64,000 bases of DNA from Candidatus Bipolaricaulota bacterium (GTDB lineage: Bacteria; Bipolaricaulota; Bipolaricaulia; RBG-16-55-9; DRXL01). Each line of letters begins with the position of its first letter. Within the stretch, counting starts at the first letter, position 1. Location of the stretch: assembly GCA_025060395.1 (NCBI GenBank), contig JANXCC010000001.1, forward strand, positions 124,276 to 188,275. Direction: 5' to 3'. Position numbers and translations under genes: made by a program. This document shows, one piece after another, positions 51,367 to 59,773 of this stretch. Under the pieces are notes generated by a model. The model was not told the origin of the DNA and did no database searches. It was given only the letters and a program-made list of their open reading frames with translations.

Positions 51367-54080
51367 ACGCGCTCGATGCGCACCGCACACGCTTTCACTT
51401 CGGCTGTCCCGCAGATGGGATCGAGCGCATCGTTGGTGATGAGATTCGTCGGCTCGTCTTTGTGATGAAACGGCATAAAGACGACGCCTTCCGCGATCTC
51501 GCGGATCTTCACACGCGCCCTGACTGCACCGCGACGACTGACGACGCGCACCAGTTCACCTTCAGCAATGCCGAGCCTTTCCGCGTCTTTTTGAGAGATC
51601 TCGACAAAATTCTCCGGCACCAACTGCACCAGCCCAGATACCTGGCCTGTCATGCTCGCGCAGTTGTAGTGCTGCAAGACACGGCCTGTCGTTAGCAAGA
51701 ACGGATACTCTTGGTCGGGGACTTCTTCAGGGGGTTCTTGCTCGATTCCCACTAATTTGCCCAAGCCGCGCGTGAACTTGTCCTTGTGCAAGAATCTCGT
51801 GCCCGGATGGTCTTCTGTCGGGCAGGGCCATTGCAAGCCGTTATGTTCGTCGATTCGTTTATACGTGATCCCGCCGTAGATGGGGATGAGCCTGCGCAGC
51901 TCTTCAAAGACTTCTTCAGCAGAGCGATAGTTCATGGGGTAGCCCATTCTGTTTGAGATCTCGCAGACGATTTGCCAGTCGGGCTTGCACTCCCCCGGAG
52001 GGGGCACGGCCTTGCGAACCCGTTGGACACGACGCTCTGTGTCCGTAAACGTTCCGTCTATCTCGGCGAAGCCCGCTGCCGGCAGCACGACGTGCGCCAG
52101 CTCCGCTGTCGGCGTCATAAAGAGTTCTTGAACGACGAGAAACTCTAGGCTCTGTAACGCTTTGCGCACTTTGCCGATATTGGCTTCAGTGAGCGCCACG
52201 TCCTCGCCGATGATATAGAGCCCGCGCAGATTCCCCTTCAGAATATCGTCCCACATGCGCGAGCAGAAGATCAACGGATAATGTCCGGGGGTCTTGGGAA
52301 GCGGCACGCCCCAGGCGTCTTCAAATTTCTTGACGTGCTCGGGGTTGTCCCAGCGCTGATAGCCCGGCAGAAATTCAGGCAACGCGCCCATATCGCACGC
52401 GCCCTGGACGTTGTTCTGCCCGCGCAAGGGGTTGACGCCTGAGCTGGGCTGCCCCACAAAGCCCGTGATCAACGCGAGATTGGCAATGCTCTGCACCGAG
52501 ACGACCCCCGTGCGATGCTCCGTCACACCCAGACAGTAGACGATCATCCCCGGCTGGCCGCGCGCGTAAAGTTCAGCAGCAGCTTTGATCTTCTCCGCCG
52601 GCACGCCCGTGATCTTCTCAGCGTATTCGGGCGTGTATTTTTGCACGACGGCCCAGAACTCATCAAAGCCCTCGGTGCGCTCTTTGATGAATTTTTCATT
52701 GTGCAGGCCTGACACAACGATGTGATGCGCCATCGCGTTCGCTAGAGCAATATCTGTGCCAGGGCGCAGGGGCAGGTGAATATGGGCGATCTTGGCGAGC
52801 TCGATCTCGCGCGGATCGGCGACAATGAGTTTAGCGCCACGGCGCACCGCTCTTCGGATACGGCTGCCAATCGTCGGATGCGCTTCAGTAGTGTTGGAGC
52901 CGATCAAGAGAATTGTGTGAGCGTCTTCGATCTCGGAGATGGAATTGGTCATCGCGCCGCTGCCGAAGGAGCGCATCAGCCCGTGGACGCTGGGCGCATG
53001 GCAGATGCGAGCGCAGCAGTCTACTTTGTTGGTACCCAAGACGGCGCGCGCTAGTTTTTGTGCGAGATAGTTCGCCTCGTTGGTGATGCGCGCCGAGGCA
53101 ATGACGCCCAACGCTTCGCCCCCGTAGCGCTGCTTGATCTCCTTGAATTTCTGAGCGATAAGATCTAATGCCTCGTCCCAACTTACCTCGACGAATCTCC
53201 CATCTTTCTTTAGTAACGGCTTCTTAAGTCTGTTGGGGGAGTGCACGGCTTCGGGGATGCCAAAGCGCCCCTTGACGCAGAGCCGCCCGTTGTTGACGGG
53301 ACTTTCTCGGTCGCCCTCGACGCTAACGATGCGATCACCGCGAACGCCTAGATAGATCGTGCAGCCGACGCCACAGTAGGGACAGACGGACTTCACGTAC
53401 CGAGAAGCTTTTTGAGAGTTCTTGGGCACAAGTGCTCCCGTAGGACACCGGCTGACGCATTCACCGCAATATTCACAGTTTGAGTCTATCCAGAGACCAC
53501 CGCCTGATGGGACGACGCGCGTCTCGATCCCGCGCCAAGCAAAATCAATCGCGTGCGCGCCCTGAAGCTCAGCACATGCCCGAACACAAATGCCGCAGAG
53601 AATGCATTTATTGGGGTCGAAGTCGAAGAACGGATTGCTTCTGTCTACAGGTCTTTTCGGCTCGCGCAGGAGCCCAGGACGACAGTCTATCCCCAAATAG
53701 CTTGAGACTTCTTGCAACCGACAATGACCGTTCTTGCGACACGACAGACAGTCGCCCGCGTGATCGGCCAAGATTAATTCGAGAGTATCGCGTCGGACGG
53801 CGTGCAGCTGCGGCGACTCTGTGCGCACGATCATACCATCCTGGGCAGGTAGTGTGCACGCTGTGGGCAACCCACGCATCCCCTCGACCTCGACAATACA
53901 AAGCCGACAGCCCCCATACGGCTCCAAGTCGGGATCATAACAGAGCGTGGGCAGATAGATCCCCGCTTCGCGACACGCTTCGAGCACCGTCCGCCCGGCT
54001 CTGGTCTTGACCGTGACTCCGTCAATCGTCAGGGTGATCGTCTCGACCCGTTCAAGCGTTGCTACGGAGTTCATATTCAT
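51363..54080 (-). CDS. fdhA: formate dehydrogenase catalytic subunit (Cys form)
   Basis: Molybdo/tungsto-pterin enzyme of 905 residues that interconverts CO2 and formate. The N-terminal NuoG-like part has a [2Fe-2S] domain (Cys47, Cys58, Cys61, Cys75), then HADHAGDCLSCRKNGHC-type and two ferredoxin [4Fe-4S] motifs. CPYCGVGC (about 233-240) ligates the proximal cluster. The active-site motif NKVDCCARICHAPSV has Cys360 where Sec-dependent enzymes have Sec, followed by His361. A C-terminal molybdopterin dinucleotide domain (TTGRVLQHYNCASMTG) completes it. ATGA overlap with the flavoprotein gene upstream shows a stable complex. Confidence 0.93.
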   Translation of the reverse strand: MNMNSVATLERVETITLTIDGVTVKTRAGRTVLEACREAGIYLPTLCYDPDLEPYGGCRLCIVEVEGMRGLPTACTLPAQDGMIVRTESPQLHAVRRDTLELILADHAGDCLSCRKNGHCRLQEVSSYLGIDCRPGLLREPKRPVDRSNPFFDFDPNKCILCGICVRACAELQGAHAIDFAWRGIETRVVPSGGGLWIDSNCEYCGECVSRCPTGALVPKNSQKASRYVKSVCPYCGVGCTIYLGVRGDRIVSVEGDRESPVNNGRLCVKGRFGIPEAVHSPNRLKKPLLKKDGRFVEVSWDEALDLIAQKFKEIKQRYGGEALGVIASARITNEANYLAQKLARAVLGTNKVDCCARICHAPSVHGLMRSFGSGAMTNSISEIEDAHTILLIGSNTTEAHPTIGSRIRRAVRRGAKLIVADPREIELAKIAHIHLPLRPGTDIALANAMAHHIVVSGLHNEKFIKERTEGFDEFWAVVQKYTPEYAEKITGVPAEKIKAAAELYARGQPGMIVYCLGVTEHRTGVVSVQSIANLALITGFVGQPSSGVNPLRGQNNVQGACDMGALPEFLPGYQRWDNPEHVKKFEDAWGVPLPKTPGHYPLIFCSRMWDDILKGNLRGLYIIGEDVALTEANIGKVRKALQSLEFLVVQELFMTPTAELAHVVLPAAGFAEIDGTFTDTERRVQRVRKAVPPPGECKPDWQIVCEISNRMGYPMNYRSAEEVFEELRRLIPIYGGITYKRIDEHNGLQWPCPTEDHPGTRFLHKDKFTRGLGKLVGIEQEPPEEVPDQEYPFLLTTGRVLQHYNCASMTGQVSGLVQLVPENFVEISQKDAERLGIAEGELVRVVSRRGAVRARVKIREIAEGVVFMPFHHKDEPTNLITNDALDPICGTAEVKACAVRIERV

Positions 54081-57000
54081 CGCTCCTCCAAATCACACAT
54101 CAAGCAGCGTCGCGCTTCAGAAATCGCTTCTTCGGCAGTGTAGCCAAGCTCGACTTCACGAAAGCCCCCTAAGCGCTCTTGTACTTTAAGGGTCCGAATG
54201 GGCACGCGAGGGCGCTCGCCCTCTTCGAGCTCAAAGGGCACGTCTTCTTTAGGATCGAGGAGCGTCTCGGAGATATCTCCATCACCGCCGAGATATTTGT
54301 CTATAGAGCTAGCAGCTCGCCGCCCAGCGGCAATCGCTTCGATCACCGACGCCGGCCCGGTCACGACGTCACCCCCAGCGAAGACCCCAGGACGCTCCGT
54401 CATCAGCGTATCGGGATCGACGATCAGCGTGTTCCATTTTGTCTGTCTTAGCCCAAAACCCTCAGGGATCTCTGGGACTTCGCCAATCGCTGAGATGACC
54501 CGGTCTACATAAATACTGAACTCGCTGCCAGGGATGGATTCGGGTTGGCGCCGCCCACTGGAGTCTACGGGGCCGAGCCTCATGCGCACGCAATCCAATC
54601 GAATAGAGCCGTTCTCTTTGGTCATCCTGACGGGAGCTGTGAGAAACTCGATCTGGACGCCCTCGGCGAGCGCCTCGCGCACTTCTTCGGGGCTGGCGGG
54701 CATCTCTGCAGAGCTTCTTCTGTAAATAATGCGCACCTCTTTGGCGCCTAATCGTCGCGCTATCCGCGAAGCGTCTAAGACCTCTTGGTCGGCGTCGGAT
54801 GCCGGCACTGTCGTCTTGGCTCCCAAGCGCAATGCCGTGCGCGCTGCGTCTATCGCGGCATTGCCGCCACCAATAACAGCGACGCGCTCGCCCAGCTCCA
54901 CACGATAGCCCAGCTTCACTCTTCTCAGAAAATCAATACAATCGAGCACGCCGACTTCATCTTCCCCAGGGATGCCCAGCTTCATTCCGCGATGAGCTCC
55001 TAACGCGAGAAAGACCGCGTCAAAGCCCGTTAACTGCTCTAACGACTCGATCTTTGTCCCTGGGATGATCTCGACCCCCAACGCTTCGATCTCGGCGATC
55101 TCAGCGTCCAAAATATCATGGGGCAGACGATATTCAGGGATGCCGTAGCGCATCATGCCCCCGGGCTTTTCAAACGCCTCAAAGACGGTAACAGCATGGC
55201 CCTTGCGCGCAAGATAGTACGCCGCGGTCAAGCCCGCTGGGCCGCTGCCCACAATCGCGACGCGCTTGCCTGTCGGGGGACAGCGCTTCACGTTCAGCTT
55301 CCAGCGGCCGTCGTCGCGCTCGGCCGCCGCGCGCTTGAGCGCTCTTATAGCAATCGCTTCGTCCACGAGGGCACGGCGACACTTCGCTTCGCATGGATGG
55401 AAACAAACTAACCCACAGACCCAGGGGAAGGGGATCTTCTCGCGGATGACCGCATTAGCCTCAGCGAAGCGTCCCGCCGCGATCAGCCTGATATAGCGCG
55501 GCACGTCAATCTCCGCGGGACACGTATGACTGCACGGGGCTTTCACTAAGCCCTTGCAGACAGCTGCACGGCAATGCTTGCGCTTGATGTGCTCTTCGTA
55601 CTCCTCACGAAAGTAACGCAACGTGGTCAAGACGGGATTGGGAGCTGTTTGACCTAACCCACAAAGCGAGCCGGCTTTCACAGATTGCGCAAGGCGCTCC
55701 AAGCGAGCCAAGTCCTCCATCTGCCCCTGCCCTTGCGTGATTTTTTCTAAAATATCGAGCATCTGCTTGGTGCCCAGTCTACAGGGTGCGCACTTGCCAC
55801 ACGACTCCTTCTGAGTGAAGTCCAAAAAGTAGCGAGCGATGTCTACAATACACGTGTCTTCGTCCATGACGACCATGCCCCCAGAGCCCATCATCGAGCC
55901 GAGCGCCGTGAGCGAATCGAAATCTACAGGGGTGTTCATGAGATGAACGGGGATGCAGCCTCCGGAAGGCCCGCCCGTCTGTACCGCTTTCAAGCGCTTC
56001 CCTCCGGGGACACCTCCGCCGATCTCATAGATAATCTGGGCGAGCGTCATGCCCATGGGGACTTCGACAAGCCCGCAGTTGTTGACCTTCCCCGTGAGGG
56101 AGAAGATCGCTGTGCCTTTGCTCTTCTCCGTGCCGATCTGAGCGTACCACTCGGCACCGTTTTTGATAATATGTGGGACGCTGGCGTAGGTCTTGACGTT
56201 GTTAATAACCGTGGGCTTACCCCACAAACCAGACTCTACAGGATAGGGCGGCCTGGGCCTGGGCATCCCGCGTCGGCCCTCAATGGACGCGATCAACGCC
56301 GTCTCCTCCCCGCAGACAAAAGCCCCGGCCCCTTCAAAGATTTCTATATCAAAATCGAAGCCGCTGCCCAAAATATTCTTGCCGAGCAAGCCACGCTCAC
56401 GAGCCTGAGCAATGGCCACACGGAGACGTTTCACTGCCAAGGGGTACTCGGCGCGCACATAGATAAACCCTCTCTGGGCGCCCACGGCATACGCAGCGAT
56501 CACCATCCCCTCGAGCACGGCGTGCGGGTCGGCTTCTAAGATCGAGCGATCCATGAACGCCCCAGGATCACCTTCGTCGGCATTGCAGATGAGATATTTC
56601 TCACTGCCGGGCGCTGTGCGACAGAGTTCCCACTTGACCCCCGTGGGAAAGCCTGCGCCGCCGCGCCCGCGCAAGCCAGAGCGCTTCACTTCAGCGCAGA
56701 TCTGCTCCGGCGTCATCTCTAAGAGCGCTCGACGTGCTGCTTGATAGCCTCCGCGAGCGAGATAGTCTTCGATCGCTTCGGGGTCTATATGCCCGCAGTT
56801 GCGCAAGATTATCCGCGTCTGCTTTTTGTAGAAGGGGATCTCGCGATAGTAGGGTATTGGCTGGCCTGTCTGAGGGTCGCGATAGAAGAGCCGTTCTACA
56901 ACGCGGCCTTCTCGCAAGGCCGTAGCGATCTCCGGGGCGTCCTCAGGCTGCACGCCGGAGTAGAAGAGGCCCTCCGGCTCACAGATCACGATTGGGCCGC

Positions 57001-57151
57001 GTTGACAGAAGCCGTGACAACCCGTGCGCTTCAGCTGCACCCCAAGGCCTTGACGATTGATCTCGTGAGCGATTGCTGCGTAGAGCCGATCCGATCCCGC
57101 AGAAAGACAGCCCGTCCCTTGACAGACATGCACGCGGTGTTCGGCCTTCAT
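54077..57151 (-). CDS. NuoF-GltD fusion flavoprotein of the formate dehydrogenase complex
   Basis: 1024 residues. Domains: thioredoxin-like [2Fe-2S] (1-95; CQGTGCLS, GCHGFCQRG); NuoF with FMN/NADH site GLRGRGGAGFPTGVKW and NADEGDPGAFMDR (165-200); SLBB and the [4Fe-4S] motif SCGKCAPCRLGT (about 450). Then a GltD/NfnB-like half: cysteine helical domain (PCSHTCPAEIDVPRYI), FAD loop VGSGPAGLTAAYYLARKGH and NAD(P) loop IGGGNAAIDAARTALRLGA. That second loop is followed by an unusual extra stretch of about 24 residues that partly repeats it. Two pyridine-nucleotide sites in one chain suggest NADH/NADPH use or bifurcation (inference). Confidence 0.9.
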   Translation of the reverse strand: MKAEHRVHVCQGTGCLSAGSDRLYAAIAHEINRQGLGVQLKRTGCHGFCQRGPIVICEPEGLFYSGVQPEDAPEIATALREGRVVERLFYRDPQTGQPIPYYREIPFYKKQTRIILRNCGHIDPEAIEDYLARGGYQAARRALLEMTPEQICAEVKRSGLRGRGGAGFPTGVKWELCRTAPGSEKYLICNADEGDPGAFMDRSILEADPHAVLEGMVIAAYAVGAQRGFIYVRAEYPLAVKRLRVAIAQARERGLLGKNILGSGFDFDIEIFEGAGAFVCGEETALIASIEGRRGMPRPRPPYPVESGLWGKPTVINNVKTYASVPHIIKNGAEWYAQIGTEKSKGTAIFSLTGKVNNCGLVEVPMGMTLAQIIYEIGGGVPGGKRLKAVQTGGPSGGCIPVHLMNTPVDFDSLTALGSMMGSGGMVVMDEDTCIVDIARYFLDFTQKESCGKCAPCRLGTKQMLDILEKITQGQGQMEDLARLERLAQSVKAGSLCGLGQTAPNPVLTTLRYFREEYEEHIKRKHCRAAVCKGLVKAPCSHTCPAEIDVPRYIRLIAAGRFAEANAVIREKIPFPWVCGLVCFHPCEAKCRRALVDEAIAIRALKRAAAERDDGRWKLNVKRCPPTGKRVAIVGSGPAGLTAAYYLARKGHAVTVFEAFEKPGGMMRYGIPEYRLPHDILDAEIAEIEALGVEIIPGTKIESLEQLTGFDAVFLALGAHRGMKLGIPGEDEVGVLDCIDFLRRVKLGYRVELGERVAVIGGGNAAIDAARTALRLGAKTTVPASDADQEVLDASRIARRLGAKEVRIIYRRSSAEMPASPEEVREALAEGVQIEFLTAPVRMTKENGSIRLDCVRMRLGPVDSSGRRQPESIPGSEFSIYVDRVISAIGEVPEIPEGFGLRQTKWNTLIVDPDTLMTERPGVFAGGDVVTGPASVIEAIAAGRRAASSIDKYLGGDGDISETLLDPKEDVPFELEEGERPRVPIRTLKVQERLGGFREVELGYTAEEAISEARRCLMCDLEER

Positions 57152-57582
57152 GAGGGCCTCCTTGTGTCAAAGAGTTCGGCAGCTTTCTGTGGCGTTAATC
57201 GTCCGTACACCCGACCGTTGAGGATTAAACAAGGAGCCAGAGCGCAAGCCCCAATGCACGCGACGGTCTCCAGCGTGTACGAGAGATCGGCTGAGGTTTG
57301 CCCCTCTTCTAAGCCCAGCTTCTTCTTGACCGTAGCGAGCACGCGTGCTCCCCCGCGCACGTGGCAAGCCGTCCCACGACAGACCAGAACGCGTTGGCGT
57401 CCAGAGGGCGTCAGTCGAAACTGCGCGTAGAACGTTGCGACGCCGTAGACTGTGCTCTCTGGGATGCGCAGCTCGCGCGCGATCTCCCGTAGAGCTTCTC
57501 GTGACAGATAGCCTCGCTCAGCTTGTGCTCTCTGCAAGAGTGGGATCAACTTCCCCCAGGCACGCTCGCGCGCCGCTACCAT
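57148..57582 (-). CDS. NuoE-like [2Fe-2S] subunit
   Basis: 144 residues. Helical N-terminus (LLQRAQAERGYLSREALREIA-type) and a thioredoxin fold with the four ligands in VCRGTACHVRG and ACIGACALAPCLILNG, the NuoE/HydA-associated 24-kDa pattern. Passes electrons between NADH-FMN in the NuoF-type subunit and the rest of the formate dehydrogenase complex. ATGA overlap with the fusion gene, and 10 bases after the lyase gene. Confidence 0.92.
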   Translation of the reverse strand: MVAARERAWGKLIPLLQRAQAERGYLSREALREIARELRIPESTVYGVATFYAQFRLTPSGRQRVLVCRGTACHVRGGARVLATVKKKLGLEEGQTSADLSYTLETVACIGACALAPCLILNGRVYGRLTPQKAAELFDTRRPS

Positions 57583-57592
57583 GATCTCACCT

Positions 57593-59038
57593 CTAGTAGT
57601 CTCCTAGCTCTTTCTTGAACATCTCGCACAGCGTCTTGCTCCAATTATCGAGAGCCGCAAGCTTGCCAAAGAAGAAGCGCAACACCGGCGGCTCCTCCAC
57701 AAACTTCAAGCCCTTCACAAGATCACGGTGCTTGTAGAGCCAACTGATGCGATCAACAGCGTACTCGATGTGCGAGATCGTGTAGACCCGTCTTGGAACA
57801 GCGATGCGCGTCAGCTCTAAGTCTGCTAAGATCTCCTTGCCTGTCTTAGGATCGCGATCTGTGGAGATCGTGCCGCGCTCCATCGTTCGGATCCCCGAAG
57901 CCAGATAGACAGCAGCCGACAGCGCCCCAGCGGGATACTGATTCTGGGGGATATGGGGCAAGAAGCGCCGCGCGTCTAGATGACAGGCCAGACCCCCCGG
58001 CGGCGTGACCACGGGGACGCCGTGCTCTAGCAGTCTATTTGCAAAGTATTTGACTTGCTCGACGGCGCAGCCGGCGACCTCAGGAGCGACCATCTCCCGC
58101 AGCCCGATGGCCATCGCCTCGACTTCCTTCACCGACATACCTCCATACGTTAAGAAGCCTTCATAGACGGGGAGCCAGTCTCGCAGTTGCAGATAGTATC
58201 TCTCATTGTTAGTGGCGATCATGCCGCCGCGCACGCAGGTGTTCTTGCGCGCGCTCATGTAATAGATATCTGCGAGCGCGCACATCTCTTTAATAATTTG
58301 GGCTACGCTCTTTTGGGCATAGCCTGGCTCGCGCTGTCGAATGAGATAGGCGTTCTCGCTGATAAGACTCCCATCGAGCACCAAGAGCAAGCCGTGCTTG
58401 TCGCAGATCTGTCGGACTTGGCGCATGTTCTCCAAAGAGAACGGCTGCCCGCCTAAGAGATTCGTCGTGGCCTCCATACGCACGTAGGCGATCTTTTCCG
58501 ACCCGTATTTCTTGATGACATCGTGGAGCTTCTGAATATCTATATTGCCCTTGAAGGGATGAGTACTCTGAGTGTTGAGAGCTTCATCGGCGTAGATCTC
58601 CAGCATCGTGCCGCCTAGGAGCTCAATGTGTGCGCGCGTCGTCGTGAAGTGATAGTTCGTGGGGACGACTTGGCCAGGCTTGAGAAAGACTTTATCTATT
58701 AAATGCTCAGCCGCACGCCCTTGGTGCGTCGGCAGCACGTATTTATAGCCTAAGATCTCTTGGACGGCTTCGACCAAGCGATAGTAGCTCTCCCCGCCAG
58801 CGTAGGCGTCATCGGCGACCATCATCCCCGCTAATTGATTGTCGCTCATGGCGTTGACGCCGCTGTCGGTGAGCATATCGAGAAAGATATCGCGCGTGCG
58901 TAGGAGAAATGTGTTGTACCCAGCTTCTTCAAGAGCGCGCAGCCGATCATCTACTGAGCGCAAATGGATCTTCTGAACGATGCGCACCTTGTGCATCTCG
59001 ATGGGAATCTCTTTCCCACTCGCTAGCCGTATGTTCAT
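57593..59038 (-). CDS. beta-eliminating lyase (tryptophanase / tyrosine phenol-lyase family)
   Basis: 481 residues of the PLP fold-type I lyases. Family signature: NTFLLRTRDIFLDMLTDSG near the N-terminus, TNYHFTTTRAHIELLGG, the FDHTDE-like region, VLDGSLISENAYLI (PLP-binding Asp) and MSARKNTCVRGG with PLP-Lys265. It would release ammonia, pyruvate and an indole or phenol side product; the true substrate is uncertain. GGGAGGT precedes the ATG. Its position between CODH and formate dehydrogenase genes, in the same direction, is odd for an amino-acid lyase. Confidence 0.88.
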   Translation of the reverse strand: MNIRLASGKEIPIEMHKVRIVQKIHLRSVDDRLRALEEAGYNTFLLRTRDIFLDMLTDSGVNAMSDNQLAGMMVADDAYAGGESYYRLVEAVQEILGYKYVLPTHQGRAAEHLIDKVFLKPGQVVPTNYHFTTTRAHIELLGGTMLEIYADEALNTQSTHPFKGNIDIQKLHDVIKKYGSEKIAYVRMEATTNLLGGQPFSLENMRQVRQICDKHGLLLVLDGSLISENAYLIRQREPGYAQKSVAQIIKEMCALADIYYMSARKNTCVRGGMIATNNERYYLQLRDWLPVYEGFLTYGGMSVKEVEAMAIGLREMVAPEVAGCAVEQVKYFANRLLEHGVPVVTPPGGLACHLDARRFLPHIPQNQYPAGALSAAVYLASGIRTMERGTISTDRDPKTGKEILADLELTRIAVPRRVYTISHIEYAVDRISWLYKHRDLVKGLKFVEEPPVLRFFFGKLAALDNWSKTLCEMFKKELGDY

Positions 59039-59074
59039 AGAATACCTCCCATGCGTTTTGGTGCCCTTATCTTA

Positions 59075-59710
59075 CTACAGTTCCGTGCTCTGAATCAATC
59101 GATCACAGATTATTGCCCCAAGATGCGCCAGCATCTCCAAATGATGATAATGCCCTGCAGAAGCGTCAAACAAGACTTGGGCGCTCGCAGGGAACTCGTC
59201 ACCTCCAGACCAATAGACGACGGCCAACGGGATTTTAGGCAGTGCCCAAAAACGAAACGCTGCGTCTCCAAGATCGAGGGGTTCACCACCGAGTCTTTGG
59301 GCCGCTTGCCGGAAACGCTCGATATCGCCCTTGAAATGGCGCACCAAGAGATTCCCCGAATAGCTCTGAAACGCGCGCTCGTAAAAAGCCCCGTTGGGCA
59401 GCTCTCTGAGCGAGACCCACTGCTGGGCTAACGGCGTGCCGTCGGCGAGCACTAAATATTGCAAGAGCGCCGCTTGCACGGGATTGGAGCACCCCTGCCC
59501 CTCAGGATTGAGAACCCTGAGCTCCGGCCAGGTGATCGTATAGGGTCGTCGGAAGAAGCGCACTTGAAACCGTCCTTGGCCCTCTTCGAGCTCTTCATAG
59601 ACAGCTCCGGAGTTGTTCGCGATGATGCGCGGATCGCGCCGGCGCAATTCCTCCCGCGCCTGCGCGATCTGGGGCTCTAGGCTCTTCTCCCATGTTGGGT
59701 TAGGCCTCAT
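59075..59710 (-). CDS. DUF3786 protein of the CODH/ACS locus
   Basis: 211 residues, soluble. Recognised by the DUF3786 pattern (RFFRRPYTITWPELRVLNPEG, YLVLADGTPLAQQWVSLRELPNGAFYERAF, FRFWALPKIPLAVVYWSGGDEFPASAQVLFD). Function unknown. DUF3786 genes are often found beside acs genes in acetogens and corrinoid-using anaerobes, which suggests a role in CODH/ACS or corrinoid protein handling. It follows cooS after a REP-like palindrome. Confidence 0.85.
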   Translation of the reverse strand: MRPNPTWEKSLEPQIAQAREELRRRDPRIIANNSGAVYEELEEGQGRFQVRFFRRPYTITWPELRVLNPEGQGCSNPVQAALLQYLVLADGTPLAQQWVSLRELPNGAFYERAFQSYSGNLLVRHFKGDIERFRQAAQRLGGEPLDLGDAAFRFWALPKIPLAVVYWSGGDEFPASAQVLFDASAGHYHHLEMLAHLGAIICDRLIQSTEL

Positions 59711-59726
59711 ACTGAACCCCTTGCAA

Positions 59727-59767
59727 GGCCCTCACACCCCGGCCTGGGGGGGTTGGGGGTGAGGGCC
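59727..59767. repeat. REP-like palindrome between cooS and the DUF3786 gene
   Basis: GGCCCTCAC (59727-59735) and GTGAGGGCC (59759-59767), identical to the arms inside hdrA at 43486-43516, with a G/C-rich 23-base loop. No T run; probably not a terminator, though it could tune downstream message levels in the operon. Confidence 0.7.
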
Positions 59768-59773
59768 TCACAC

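Noticed and set aside
52990-53020. Selenocysteine codon in formate dehydrogenase
   Set aside because: The active-site codon reads TGC (Cys360), so no Sec is needed.
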